Shown in pieces: positions 1 to 9,004 of a stretch of 64,000 nucleotides of DNA. Positions within the stretch are counted from its first letter, which is position 1. Each line of letters opens with the position of its first letter. Under the pieces are notes generated by a model that was not told the origin of the DNA, searched no databases, and saw only the letters and a program-made list of their open reading frames with translations. A program made the translations under genes and the position numbers. Source of the stretch: Caballeronia calidae (GTDB lineage: Bacteria > Pseudomonadota > Gammaproteobacteria > Burkholderiales > Burkholderiaceae); the NCBI RefSeq assembly GCF_900044055.2, contig NZ_FCOX02000008.1, forward strand, positions 1-64,000, written 5' to 3'.

Positions 1-688
1 GGATCAGGATACGGTCGAGCGCGCGCACGAGCACGTCGTTGACCTTGTACTCTTCGCACGGGTTCGAGAACATCATGCGCATGAAGTTCGCGCTGTACGA
101 CAGCTCGTTCTTCGGATACACGAACGGCTGGCCGATGCTGTACTTATAGGCCATCGCGACGAGGGTCGGCAGCTTCGCGATCATGCGGATCGCGGACACT
201 TCACGATGCTGCGGGTCGTTGATATCGAGTGAATCGTGATAGAACGCCGACAGCGCGCCGACCGCAGCCGTCAACACGGCCATCGGGTGCGCGTCGCGAC
301 GAAAGCCACGGAAGAAGAAGTGCATCTGCTCGTGCACCATCGTGTGACGCGTGACCGTGTCGACGAATTCCTTGTTCTGCGCGGCGTCGGGCAACTCGCC
401 CTTCAGAAGCAGATAGCAGGTCTGCAGAAAGTCGGCGTTCACAGCCAGGTCTTCGATCGGATAGCCGCGATACAGCAGCTCGCCCTTGTCGCCGTCGATG
501 TAGGTGATCGCCGAATTGCACGCCGCCGTCGACATGAAGCCCGGGTCATACGTGAACTTGCCGGTCTGGCCGTACAGCTTGCGGATGTCGATCACGTCCG
601 GGCCCATCGTGCCCGTGTAGATCGGCATATCGACGCTCGGCGTGTTGTCGCTGAAAGTGAGTGTCGCCTTGATAGTGGACTGCTTCAT
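1..688 (-). CDS. gltA: Citrate synthase, 5' part only
   Basis: Citrate synthase condenses acetyl-CoA and oxaloacetate to citrate at the entry of the TCA cycle. The gene runs off the left edge, so only about the first 229 residues are present. The visible part matches hexameric type II GltA closely: a Burkholderia-like N-terminus with [19 protein letters not shown], then [32 protein letters not shown] and [15 protein letters not shown] chose the ATG at 688 because the resulting N-terminus has the usual family length. An in-frame ATG at 706 would add six residues, and neither has a strong ribosome binding site. It lies about 40 bases downstream of the DUF1488 gene on the same strand and may be cotranscribed with it. 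Identity is certain; the start is not. Confidence 0.95.
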   Translation of the reverse strand, partial: MKQSTIKATLTFSDNTPSVDMPIYTGTMGPDVIDIRKLYGQTGKFTYDPGFMSTAACNSAITYIDGDKGELLYRGYPIEDLAVNADFLQTCYLLLKGELPDAAQNKEFVDTVTRHTMVHEQMHFFFRGFRRDAHPMAVLTAAVGALSAFYHDSLDINDPQHREVSAIRMIAKLPTLVAMAYKYSIGQPFVYPKNELSYSANFMRMMFSNPCEEYKVNDVLVRALDRILI

Positions 689-731
689 GTTCGTGATGAT
701 TTCCATGAGTCTCGATGATGGCCCGCCGCCT

Positions 732-992
732 TCACATGCGGAATTCGGCCCGCGTAATGACGATCGGCCCGACGGTCGTATCCCTGGCTTGTCGCGCCAC
801 GACTTCCCTGATCGCGGGCTGCCCGAAGGCAAAGGCTTCGCGCCGGGAAACGACGTGGTCGATACCGGCGGCTGCGGCCAGCGCATGCTCCGTCAGGACG
901 CAGTTGACCGCGACGCCGTCGACGATCGCATCGAAATAGATGGGGCCCTCGCCCACGTAAATGCTGTCAATGTGTGGAAACAAAATGTTCAT
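732..992 (-). CDS. DUF1488 family protein
   Basis: Small 86-residue cytosolic protein of the DUF1488 type. The pattern is hydrophobic N-terminus, a beta-rich [19 protein letters not shown] stretch, an Ala/Arg-rich helix, and a C-terminal [10 protein letters not shown] strand. The function of the family is not known. The ATG at 992 has GAGGT about 4 bases upstream. It sits between the acyl-CoA ligase and gltA on the same strand, so it may share a transcript with gltA. No signal peptide or membrane segment is visible. Confidence 0.75.
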   Translation of the reverse strand: MNILFPHIDSIYVGEGPIYFDAIVDGVAVNCVLTEHALAAAAGIDHVVSRREAFAFGQPAIREVVARQARDTTVGPIVITRAEFRM

Positions 993-1034
993 TTCGACCT
1001 CGATTCAAAGAGCGGCGCCAAAGGCGCCCTTCCC

Positions 1035-2687
1035 TCACGCAGCGAACCGCTCGCGCAGCCGCTTCTTGTTCAGCTTGCCGACGCTCGTCTTCTCCAGCTC
1101 GTCGACGAACTTCACGACCTGCGGCACCGCATACTTCGAGATCCGCCCGGTTTCGCTGAAATCGAGGACGTGCTTTCTGATGTCATCGCCTGAAACGGGC
1201 AACTCGTAGCCGGGCTTGAGGACGACCAGCGCAACAGGACGCTCGCCCCACTTCTCGTCCTTGACGCCGATCACCGCGACCTCCGACACGCCGGGGTGCT
1301 GCGAAATCAGGCTCTCGATTTCGAGCGACGACACCCACTCGCCGCCCGACTTGATCACGTCCTTGATGCGGTCCGTGATCTGCAGATAGCCCTGCGTATC
1401 GATGCTCGCGATGTCCTGCGTGTGCAGATAGCCGCCCTGCCACAGTTCGGCGGACGCCTCCGGGTTCTTCAGATAGCCTTGCGTGAGCCACGGCGTACGC
1501 ACGACGATCTCGCCGCTCGCACGGCCATCGCTCGGCTGGTCGCGCATCTCTTCATCCACGATGCGCAGATCGACGAGCGGCAGGGGCCGCCCCGTCTTGC
1601 AGCGCAGGCGCACTTCGTCGTCGAGATCCTTGGGCGCTTCGGTCGGGCTCAGTTGCGCGAGACTCAGGAGCGGACAGGTCTCCGACATGCCATAACCCGC
1701 GAACACGTCGATGCCGCGCTCGAGCGCCGAGCGCGCCAGTCCCTGCGGCAGCGCGCCGCCGCCGATCACGACCTTCCACTTCGACAGATCGATGCCGGCT
1801 GCATCCGGGCACACGAGCAGCATGTGCAGGATGGTGCCCACGCAGTGCGAGAACGTGACGCCTTCATCGCGGATCAGCTTCACGAGGCGATCGGGCACAT
1901 AGCGGCCCGGATAGACCTGCTTGACGCCGAGCACCGTGGCGATGAAGGGAATGCCCCAGGCGTGCACATGGAACATCGGCGTGATGGGCATGTACACATC
2001 GCCGCGATGAAAGCGCTGGCCCGAGACCGGGCTCGCGAAGGCGGCCATGCCGGTGATGGTATGCAGCACGAGCTGCCGATGCGAGAAGTACACGCCCTTC
2101 GGCAAACCGGTCGTGCCGGTGGTGTAGAAGGTCGTCGCGCGCGTGTTCTCGTCGAAATCGGGAAACTCATAATGCGTGGCGCTGGCGGCCAGCATCTGCT
2201 CGTATTCGGCGGCGAACGGAATCGTGTGCGCCGGTGCGACGCTGCCCTTCTCGTCGATCCAGATGAAGGTGCGCACGGTTTCGAGCTGATCCTTCATCGC
2301 CTCGACCACCGGCAGGAAGTCGGTATGCACGACCAGAACCTCGGCGCCCGCATGGTTGAGCGTGTAAAGAATCTCGGCCTGCGAGAGGCGCACGTTCACG
2401 GTTTGCAGCACGGCGCCCATCATCGGCACCGCGAAATAGGATTCGAGGTAGCGGTGGCTGTCCCAGTCCATCATCGCGACGGTCGTGCCCTGACGCACGC
2501 CGAGCTTCGAGAGGCCATCGGCGAGACGCGCGATGCGCTCGCGCAAGTCACGATACGTCATGCGCAAATCGCCGCGGTACACGATCTCCTGGTCGAGCGC
2601 CTGCGTGAACGGCGTGTGCAGAAGATGCTTCACCAGAAGCGGATAGGCATATGCCGACTGCGTTGATTCGGATACTGCGTGCTGCAT
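1035..2687 (-). CDS. Acyl-CoA synthetase (AMP-forming), AlkK/FadD-like
   Basis: A 550-residue ANL-superfamily enzyme that would activate a fatty acid with ATP to the acyl-AMP and then the acyl-CoA in the cytosol. Motifs in order: the phosphate loop YTTGTTGLPKGV near residue 187, the adenine-binding motif GYGMSETCPLL near 332, the hinge DRIKDVIKSGGEW near 436, and the C-terminal catalytic lysine region TSVGKLNKK near 540. The layout, with a short N-terminus and a long GVTFSHCVGTILHMLL region, resembles medium/long-chain ligases of the AlkK type rather than acetyl-CoA synthetase. The start is supported by AAGGAG 5 bases before the ATG. Chain-length specificity cannot be read from the sequence. 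No beta-oxidation genes adjoin it. Confidence 0.88.
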   Translation of the reverse strand: MQHAVSESTQSAYAYPLLVKHLLHTPFTQALDQEIVYRGDLRMTYRDLRERIARLADGLSKLGVRQGTTVAMMDWDSHRYLESYFAVPMMGAVLQTVNVRLSQAEILYTLNHAGAEVLVVHTDFLPVVEAMKDQLETVRTFIWIDEKGSVAPAHTIPFAAEYEQMLAASATHYEFPDFDENTRATTFYTTGTTGLPKGVYFSHRQLVLHTITGMAAFASPVSGQRFHRGDVYMPITPMFHVHAWGIPFIATVLGVKQVYPGRYVPDRLVKLIRDEGVTFSHCVGTILHMLLVCPDAAGIDLSKWKVVIGGGALPQGLARSALERGIDVFAGYGMSETCPLLSLAQLSPTEAPKDLDDEVRLRCKTGRPLPLVDLRIVDEEMRDQPSDGRASGEIVVRTPWLTQGYLKNPEASAELWQGGYLHTQDIASIDTQGYLQITDRIKDVIKSGGEWVSSLEIESLISQHPGVSEVAVIGVKDEKWGERPVALVVLKPGYELPVSGDDIRKHVLDFSETGRISKYAVPQVVKFVDELEKTSVGKLNKKRLRERFAA

Positions 2688-2769
2688 CTCAATCTCCTTG
2701 GCCCGGCCCTTTGGTCGCCGGATGATTTCGCGGTTCGTGCGCGTCGCTCGTAGGGTCGCGCGTGTGCGC

Positions 2770-3135
2770 TTACTGGCTGAAGCCCCGCTTCACGGTCAGC
2801 TTGTTCTGCACCGACACGACGCCGGGCACGCCCTTCGCGAGCGTCGCCGCCTTGTCGATCTGCGAGGCTTCGTCGACGGTGCCGGTCAGCGTCACTGCGC
2901 CGTTCTTCGCGCTCACGCCGATGCTGCCCGCATCGATCGACTTGTCTTTCCCGAACGCGGCATACACGGCCCTGCGCAGCGCGCGGTTCGACTGCTTCGG
3001 CGCACCCGCTCCGCCCGAGGCGGGCGTCGTCGAAGCGGCCTGGGCGCCGCTGGCCGAGCCCGGCTGGGACCATGCATATCCGGATGCCAGGACGATCAGC
3101 ACCCCGGCCAGTTTCAAAATCTTCGCTGCGTTCAT
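2770..3135 (-). CDS. Secreted BON-domain protein
   Basis: A 121-residue periplasmic protein with a signal peptide (KILKLAGVLIVLASGYAWS, cleavage near residue 24), a low-complexity Ala/Ser/Gly linker to about residue 48, and one BON domain. The BON domain shows the typical SIDAGSIGVSAKNGAVTLTG and VPGVVSVQNKL pattern. BON domains bind phospholipid or envelope components; OsmY has two, this has one. GGAGC precedes the ATG. It is between the acyl-CoA ligase and the porin on the same strand, but 78-83 bases separate it from each, so it may be an independent envelope-stress gene. The exact role is unknown. Confidence 0.85.
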   Translation of the reverse strand: MNAAKILKLAGVLIVLASGYAWSQPGSASGAQAASTTPASGGAGAPKQSNRALRRAVYAAFGKDKSIDAGSIGVSAKNGAVTLTGTVDEASQIDKAATLAKGVPGVVSVQNKLTVKRGFSQ

Positions 3136-3213
3136 TCGTTGCTCCGTTCGTTGTTGTCTGCGCCGTCGGCGCGATGTGCGCGATGTGCGCGAGCGCGATA
3201 CGCGCCCGCCTCG

Positions 3214-4362
3214 TCAGAAGTTATGCCGCACGCCGACCATCGCCGCGGTCGTCGACTTGCCCGGTGCGACAGGCTGTCCATACACGATCGTCTGGTTCAT
3301 CGTGCCGTCGTTGTCGACGTAACCGACCTGCGCGTAGGCCGTGGTGCGCTTGGACAGGCCGTACTCCGCGCCCACCGCGAACTCGCTCGAATGGTTGTTC
3401 GAGTTGTTGTTGTCCTTCAGGTAATAAAAGCCGGACGTCACTTTCAGTGCGGGGGTGAATCGATAGCCGAGACCAGCTGAATACATATCGATATCGGCAC
3501 GGCCGCTGTTTGCCGGATTCTTGCCGTGGCCGTATGAGCCGGACACTGAGAAACCATAAAACGTGTACTGCGCTCCGGCGTAGAAAAATCGGTTGTTGTT
3601 CTGTCCTGTCGCCGGAATGGCCGGGCTGGCGGGATACGTCGGCGGAAACGGATTGGCGTCGTGGCCGTTGTAGTACGCCACCGCGAGGTTCAGGCCGTAG
3701 TTCGAATACTTGACGACGGCCGATTCGCGCGTGCCGCCCTGGAAGTGTCCCGGCACGCCGCCCGGCGCGTATTCCAGCGCGAAGGACGCGCCGTAGAACT
3801 TCGGCGATTCGTAGACGAGCGCGTTGCTGTCGTACAGTGCGCCGATCGCGCCGTTCGTGCTCGTGCCGGGCCAGCCCGCGGCCTGGTTCATGCCGAGCCA
3901 CGCGGTCAGGATACTGCCGAAGTACTGCGCGCCGCGCACGTCCGTGTCGTACATCGCCCAGATCATCGGGACGATCTGGCGGCCTGCATCGAACTTGCCG
4001 AACGGACCCGAGACGCCGAGCGTCGCGTACTGGTTGAACTGCGCGGTGACACCCGCGGTGTCGCTCAGGCCGAAGCGGCCCGTGCCGCTGTCGAACGAGC
4101 TCTGCAGCTTGAAGTTGATCTTGTAGCCGCCGCCGATATCCTCGCTGCCCTTGATGCCCCAGCCGCTCGAATAGATGCCGCCATCCTTGAAGCGATACAC
4201 CTTGCCGAGATTCGGCGCATTGGGCGCGAACGACGCCGCCGCCGTGCTTTGATAGAGCAGCCCCGAATCGACGACGCCATAAAGCGTCACCGCCGATTGA
4301 GCGTGCGCGGCCGCGGACGAAATACCGATCAGAGCCGCAACGCCAGTCATTCTTGCTTTCAT
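3214..4362 (-). CDS. Gram-negative outer-membrane porin (OmpC-like)
   Basis: A 382-residue general porin of the Burkholderia OpcP/OmpC-like family, a trimeric 16-stranded outer-membrane barrel for passive entry of small solutes. It has a signal peptide ending ...AAAHA before QSAVTLYGVVDSGL, the standard first strand. The L3-type region carries GRFGLSDTAG...YATLGVSGPFGKFDAGRQ. The C-terminus is VGVRHNF, with the terminal phenylalanine used for barrel assembly by the BAM complex. Many alternating aromatic strands are visible to the end. It is monocistronic: 77 bases from the BON gene and a long non-coding region upstream. Substrate preference cannot be predicted. Confidence 0.93.
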   Translation of the reverse strand: MKARMTGVAALIGISSAAAHAQSAVTLYGVVDSGLLYQSTAAASFAPNAPNLGKVYRFKDGGIYSSGWGIKGSEDIGGGYKINFKLQSSFDSGTGRFGLSDTAGVTAQFNQYATLGVSGPFGKFDAGRQIVPMIWAMYDTDVRGAQYFGSILTAWLGMNQAAGWPGTSTNGAIGALYDSNALVYESPKFYGASFALEYAPGGVPGHFQGGTRESAVVKYSNYGLNLAVAYYNGHDANPFPPTYPASPAIPATGQNNNRFFYAGAQYTFYGFSVSGSYGHGKNPANSGRADIDMYSAGLGYRFTPALKVTSGFYYLKDNNNSNNHSSEFAVGAEYGLSKRTTAYAQVGYVDNDGTMNQTIVYGQPVAPGKSTTAAMVGVRHNF

Positions 4363-4702
4363 TAGAGATCCCTATTGTCTAAAAATCATTCACGCGTGCC
4401 GTCCAGGAATTCTTTTGCAATCTGGCAAGCGCACGCTTACACTTCACGGCCCTCTTTGCGCGTCCGGTGTCTGCTTCGGACACCCCGTGCCGGGAGCACG
4501 CGGCTGGCACTTATGCAAGACTATCGAAAGCGTGCGGGCCGAACCCCTCTCGCGGCGGGAGGGAATAGGGAAAACGAGCAGTCTGACTACCCGAAGTGCG
4601 GGCGCGCTACAGGTTCTGGCATGGTGCGAAGGCGCGCAAACGATCCGCGAGAGGCGCGTCAGCGTGACGCGCGAGCATCCGCCATCGATGGAAACGCTTC
4701 AT
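4363..4702. other. Intergenic region upstream of the porin
   Basis: About 340 bases between the porin start and the end of the next minus-strand gene. It should hold the porin promoter and 5' UTR: the AT-richer stretch at about 4370-4420 lies just upstream of the start codon, but I could not assign convincing -35/-10 boxes. No open reading frame here looks like a real protein. Confidence 0.4.
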
Positions 4703-5653
4703 TCATTGCGGCGTCTGCTGCCTGCGGTATTCGTTGTGTTTCATCGTCATGTACTCGCTCCTGTCGACCTCGTGCAACTGGCGCGGATACTGCTCGGTCG
4801 CGTCGAACCAGTTCGAGAGCCGCTTGTCGAGCCGCTTGTCGGCGGGACTCGATAACGCCTGCAGATACGCGTCGATCGCCAGGTAGTAACGCATCGTGTT
4901 GCGCTCCACGAGCCCCCTGACACCGCCGATGTACTCCGGCTGTCCGGACGTCGAATCCGGCGCGGTGGTGAAGCCGACCTTGTCGCTGCCGATGGTGGCG
5001 AGATAGCTTTTCATCGCGAGGCGCCCCGCCATGCCATATCCATACGAATACGTCAGGTGCAGAAAAGTGCGGCCGGCCGCGACCGGCGCGGCTTCCAGCA
5101 CGATGTGGTAGTCGCGGGTGCTCATCGGCCCGGTGTCGGCGTCGAGATCGACCTGAAAATACGTCGTGCTCGTGGCGACCGATCGGTAGTCGAACTGCAC
5201 GCGGTAGGTCGACGAGAGCTTCTCTTCGATCTTCCTGCCCAGATTCACGATGAGCTGGGTGCCGCCGCCGGCGCTCGCCGACGGGCGGCAATACTTCACG
5301 TTCAGATGCAGGATCAGCACGTCGCACCAGTTGGCGGGGCCTTGCGACGGATCGTTGAGCGCGCCGTTGACCGTGGCGAACGGATAGTCCACCACGGCAT
5401 AAATGTCGCCTTTGAGCGATGAGCCGGTTTCCGCCGACTCCAGGTACAACTGGCGATGAAACGGGTTATGGCTGAGTTGCTGCGTCAGGCTTTCGTACCT
5501 GGCGCGCAGACGCGCCGCATTGCTCCCTCCCGCATTGCCGGCTTCTTCACCGAACAGGTCCGGACAGGCTCCGGCCAGCGCGAACACAGTCAAGATCAGC
5601 GCCAGCGTGCGTGCGGCTCCGGCGGCAGTCATCCTTCTGAAAAGCCCGTTCAT
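4703..5653 (-). CDS. Secreted protein of unknown function
   Basis: A 316-residue exported protein that I do not recognise. The chosen start (5653) follows GAGGAG by 8 bases and gives a clear N-terminal export signal (RTLALILTVFALAGACPDL); a Cys at the end of it makes a lipoprotein possible. The mature part contains LQQLSHNPF-like helical segments, an aromatic core YAVVDYPFATVNGAL, a CDVLILHLNVKYC pair of cysteines that could form a disulphide, and LHLTYSYGYGMAGRLAMKSYL. The LTYSYGYG and IGSDKVGF segments have the feel of a START/SRPBCC lipid-binding fold, but that is only an impression. It stands alone, divergent from the BKACE gene. Confidence 0.7.
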   Translation of the reverse strand: MNGLFRRMTAAGAARTLALILTVFALAGACPDLFGEEAGNAGGSNAARLRARYESLTQQLSHNPFHRQLYLESAETGSSLKGDIYAVVDYPFATVNGALNDPSQGPANWCDVLILHLNVKYCRPSASAGGGTQLIVNLGRKIEEKLSSTYRVQFDYRSVATSTTYFQVDLDADTGPMSTRDYHIVLEAAPVAAGRTFLHLTYSYGYGMAGRLAMKSYLATIGSDKVGFTTAPDSTSGQPEYIGGVRGLVERNTMRYYLAIDAYLQALSSPADKRLDKRLSNWFDATEQYPRQLHEVDRSEYMTMKHNEYRRQQTPQ

Positions 5654-5738
5654 CTGATCACTCCTCTTCCGCCCCGCGCGCCGCGACTGGCGTTCGCAAG
5701 CTGAAATCGTCTGAGGGAATCGCGAGCCGCCCTCCCTT

Positions 5739-5759
5739 CCCCTCTCATCGAGAGAGGGG
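5739..5759. repeat. Perfect inverted repeat, 8-bp arms
   Basis: CCCCTCTC and GAGAGGGG flank a 5-base loop in the divergent intergenic region between the secreted protein gene and the BKACE gene. There is no T-run, so it is not a canonical terminator. It could be an operator or a stem in a 5' leader. Confidence 0.5.
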
Positions 5760-5894
5760 CGCGCGCGGCCCCCACGCAATAGGATACGTATCAAGCAAGG
5801 GCAAGCGACAGATTATCGAAAGCGCCCTTTGACGACCGCGACGCGCGTCCACATCGCGAACTGGTCGGATCCCATTTCTTACCGGAGCCTCCTC

Positions 5895-6950
5895 ATGCAA
5901 TTCCTCGATGATTCGCTGCACCCCGAGAACCAGGACAAGGTCGTCATCACGGTCGCGCCGTACGGCCCCGAATGGATGCCGGAAGATTTCCCCGAAGACA
6001 TTCCGGTGACCATGGAGCAACAGATTCAGAAAGCCGTCGACTGCTATGAAGCGGGCGCCACGGTGCTGCATCTGCACGTACGCGAACTGGACGGCAAGGG
6101 TTCCAAGCGCCTGTCGAAGTTCAACGAGCTGATCGCCGGCGTGCGCGCGGCGGTGCCGGACATGATCATCCAGGTGGGCGGCTCGATCTCGTTCGCGCCG
6201 GAAGACGACGGTCAGGCCGCGAAGTGGCTGTCGGACGATACGCGCCACATGCTCGCCGATCTCGATCCGAAGCCGGATCAGGTGACCGTGGCGATCAACA
6301 CCACGCAGATGAACATCATGGAGCTGCTGTATCCGGAATATCTGGAAGGCACGTCGCTCTCCAACCCGGCATTCATGGCCGCCTACAGCGAAATGACGGT
6401 GCCGGCCGGCCCCGCATGGGTCGAGGAGCATCTGCGCCGTCTGCAGGCCTCGGGCATCCAGCCGCACTTCCAGCTGACCGGCATTCATGCGCTCGAGACG
6501 CTCGATCGCCTCGTGCGCAAGGGCGTGTACAAGGGGCCGCTCAACCTTACGTGGATCGGCATCGGCGGCGGCTTCGACGGCCCGAACCCGTTCAACTTCT
6601 TCAACTTCGTACACCGCGCGCCGGATGGCTGCACGCTCACGGCCGAGTCGCTGCTGAAGAACGTGCTGCCGTTCAACATGATGGCGATGTCGATGGGCCT
6701 GCATCCGCGCTGCGGCATCGAGGACACGATCATCGACCAGAGCGGCCAGCGTTTCACGTCGGTGCAGCAGATTCAGCAGTGCGTGCGCGTGGCGCGCGAA
6801 CTGGGCCGCGAGGTCGCGAACGGCAAGGAAGCGCGCGAGATCTATCGCATCGGCGTGCAGTACGAGACCGTCGACGAGACGCTCGCCGCGAACGGCATGT
6901 CGCCGAACCGCAAGGCGGGCGTGCGGAATCTTCCCTTGCGCGCCGCGTAA
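5895..6950 (+). CDS. Beta-keto acid cleavage enzyme (BKACE, DUF849)
   Basis: A member of the BKACE family, typified by 3-keto-5-aminohexanoate cleavage enzyme, which transfers acetyl-CoA onto a beta-keto acid to give acetoacetate and a new acyl-CoA. Evidence: (beta/alpha)8 TIM-barrel-like organisation, the N-terminal VVITVAPYGPEW strand, and the zinc-binding HxH motif in GATVLHLHVRE (His59 and His61). The PNPFNFFNF and CGIEDTI regions are also typical. The 351-residue form from the ATG at 5895 has GGAG 7 bases upstream. A TTG at 5829 would add 22 poorly conserved residues. The substrate differs among BKACE subfamilies and is not deducible here. The MFS transporter, hydrolase and DsbA-like genes downstream on the same strand suggest a small catabolic operon. 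Confidence 0.88.
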   Translation: MQFLDDSLHPENQDKVVITVAPYGPEWMPEDFPEDIPVTMEQQIQKAVDCYEAGATVLHLHVRELDGKGSKRLSKFNELIAGVRAAVPDMIIQVGGSISFAPEDDGQAAKWLSDDTRHMLADLDPKPDQVTVAINTTQMNIMELLYPEYLEGTSLSNPAFMAAYSEMTVPAGPAWVEEHLRRLQASGIQPHFQLTGIHALETLDRLVRKGVYKGPLNLTWIGIGGGFDGPNPFNFFNFVHRAPDGCTLTAESLLKNVLPFNMMAMSMGLHPRCGIEDTIIDQSGQRFTSVQQIQQCVRVARELGREVANGKEAREIYRIGVQYETVDETLAANGMSPNRKAGVRNLPLRAA

Positions 6951-7060
6951 CCGGCATCCATAGACCGGAGCGGTTCGCATCGCGGGAATCACAATCATCG
7001 TCAAGCGGCCCTGCGCCTGCGCGCGCAGGCCGCTGACGGGACACATGAAGGAGACAGTTC

Positions 7061-8383
7061 ATGCTTATGCAGCACGCGGAGCCCACGACGGGCGAAATTT
7101 CAAAAGTACGCGGTGACGTACGCGCCTACGCCTGGGTGGTGTTCGCGCTAACGGTCGGCTTGCTGCTGTCCGACTACATGTCGCGGCAGGTGTTGAATGC
7201 CGTGTTTCCGATGCTCAAGGCGACATGGGGCCTGTCCGACACGCAACTGGGCTCGCTCAGCAGCGTGGTCGCGCTGATGGTCGGCGTGCTCACGTTCCCG
7301 CTGTCGGTGCTGGCCGACCGCTGGGGCCGCGTGAAGAGCATCATCCTCATGGCCGCCATGTGGAGTATCGCGACGCTCGGCTGCGCCATTTCGACCAACT
7401 TCGGCGAGATGCTGATTGCGCGGGCATTCGTCGGCATCGGCGAAGCGGCTTACGGCAGTGTCGGCATCGCCGTGGTGCTCAGCATCTTCCCGGCACGGCT
7501 GCGCGCAACGCTGACCGCTGCCTTCATGGCAGGCGGCGCGTTCGGCTCGGTGATGGGCATGGCGATCGGCGGCGCGGTCGCGGCGCACCTCGGCTGGCGT
7601 GAGGCGTTCGGCGTGATGGCCGTGCTCGGGCTCGTGCTGGTCGTGGCCTACCGGATGATCGTCACCGAAAAGCGGCTCGCGCCGCTGCAAACCGCCGGCG
7701 AAGGCGCGGCGAAGCCGGGCCTCGGCATGCGCATGAGCTTCCGCGCGCTGATGAAGGGACTCTTCTCGACGAAATCGATCGTGTGCGCCTATGTGGGCAG
7801 CGGCTTTCATCTGCTGGTGCCGGCCGCGCTGTGGGCCTGGATGCCGAGCTTCCTGAACCGCTACTACGGCATGGCGCCGGGCAAGGCCGCGCTGGGCGCG
7901 GCAGTGCTGGTGATGGCGACGGGCCTCGGCATGGTCGTCTGCGGTAGCCTGACCGACCGCATCAGCCGGAACGCGCGCGACAGGAAGTGGCTCACCGCCA
8001 TCGCGTTCTGCCTCGCGTGCTTCACGCTGCTCGCGATCGGTTTCCGGATGGAAGCGGGACCCATGCAGCTCGCGTTGATCGGCGCCGGCATGTTCTTCAG
8101 CGCGGGTGCAACCGGCCCGTCGGGCGCGATGGTCGCGAACCTCACGCCGCCCTCGATCCACGCTTCCGCGTTCGCCACGCTCACGCTTGCCAACAACCTG
8201 CTCGGTCTCGCGCCCGCCGCGATCCTCACGGGCATCGTTGCCGACAAGATCGGGCTGCTGGGCGCGCTGCAACTGGTTCCGTTCGCGCCGCTGCTCGCCG
8301 CGATCGTGTTCGCCATCGGCAAGCGCAACTATTCAAGCGATCTGGACCGGGTCGCCGCGCTGCGCGAAGAGGCTTCGCACTGA
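7061..8383 (+). CDS. MFS transporter
   Basis: A 440-residue, 12-helix major facilitator superfamily permease. The loop 2-3 signature is present as LADRWGRVKSI near residue 85, and a second-half copy GSLTDRISRN follows helix 8. A long cytoplasmic loop near residues 195-225 separates the two six-helix halves. AAGGAG lies 8 bases before the ATG. It is 110 bases after the BKACE gene, so it is likely the uptake system for the compound that BKACE or its neighbours degrade. The resemblance is to organic-acid/anion symporters; the substrate is inferred only from context. Confidence 0.88.
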   Translation: MLMQHAEPTTGEISKVRGDVRAYAWVVFALTVGLLLSDYMSRQVLNAVFPMLKATWGLSDTQLGSLSSVVALMVGVLTFPLSVLADRWGRVKSIILMAAMWSIATLGCAISTNFGEMLIARAFVGIGEAAYGSVGIAVVLSIFPARLRATLTAAFMAGGAFGSVMGMAIGGAVAAHLGWREAFGVMAVLGLVLVVAYRMIVTEKRLAPLQTAGEGAAKPGLGMRMSFRALMKGLFSTKSIVCAYVGSGFHLLVPAALWAWMPSFLNRYYGMAPGKAALGAAVLVMATGLGMVVCGSLTDRISRNARDRKWLTAIAFCLACFTLLAIGFRMEAGPMQLALIGAGMFFSAGATGPSGAMVANLTPPSIHASAFATLTLANNLLGLAPAAILTGIVADKIGLLGALQLVPFAPLLAAIVFAIGKRNYSSDLDRVAALREEASH

Positions 8384-8443
8384 CGAGGCACGCTGTAAGC
8401 CCGCGACGCGACGCATCGTTCCGACACAATGAAGGCACATTCA

Positions 8444-9004
8444 ATGACTATCGATAAGACACCTACCGTTCTCATCGTGCCGGGTTTGCGCGACCACGTC
8501 GCCGAGCATTGGCAGACGCTGTTGCAGCAGAAACTGCCCAACGCCGTCTCGGTGGCGCCGCTCGAGCACGACAAGCTCAGTTGCGCGGCGCGCGTCGCGG
8601 CGCTCGATGCGGCGCTCGCGAAAATCGACGGCCCCGTGATCCTGGTCGCGCACAGCGCGGGCGTGATGATCACCGTGCATTGGGCCCGCCAGCACGATCG
8701 CAAGATCCACGGCGCGCTGCTGGCCGCGCCCGTCGATCTCGAAACGCCGCTGCCGGAAGGCTATCCGACCTTCGATGCGCTCGCGGAGAACGGCTGGCAT
8801 CCGATCCCGCGCACGCCGCTGCCGTTCCCGAGCATCGTCGGCGCGAGCCGCAACGATCCGCTCGCGCGCTTCGAGCGCGTCGAGCAGATGGCCAGGGACT
8901 GGGGCAGCCGCCTCGTCGATCTCGGCGAGGTGGGTCATCTGAACCCCGCCGCGGGCTTTGGCGAATGGCCGATGGCGGAGAAGCTGATCCATGAACTTGT
9001 CTGA
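8444..9004 (+). CDS. RBBP9/YdeN-type alpha/beta hydrolase
   Basis: A 186-residue serine hydrolase of the RBBP9/YdeN family. The N-terminus TVLIVPGLRDHVAEHWQTLL is typical. The nucleophile elbow is VAHSAG near residue 70, the acid is probably in IVGASRNDP, and the catalytic His is in VGHLNPAAGFGEWP near the C-terminus. The ATG at 8444 follows GAAGG at a good distance; an ATG at 8429 is in frame but poorly placed. It overlaps the next gene by 14 bases, so the two are translationally coupled. The substrate is unknown; the family hydrolyses small esters or amides. Confidence 0.85.
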   Translation: MTIDKTPTVLIVPGLRDHVAEHWQTLLQQKLPNAVSVAPLEHDKLSCAARVAALDAALAKIDGPVILVAHSAGVMITVHWARQHDRKIHGALLAAPVDLETPLPEGYPTFDALAENGWHPIPRTPLPFPSIVGASRNDPLARFERVEQMARDWGSRLVDLGEVGHLNPAAGFGEWPMAEKLIHELV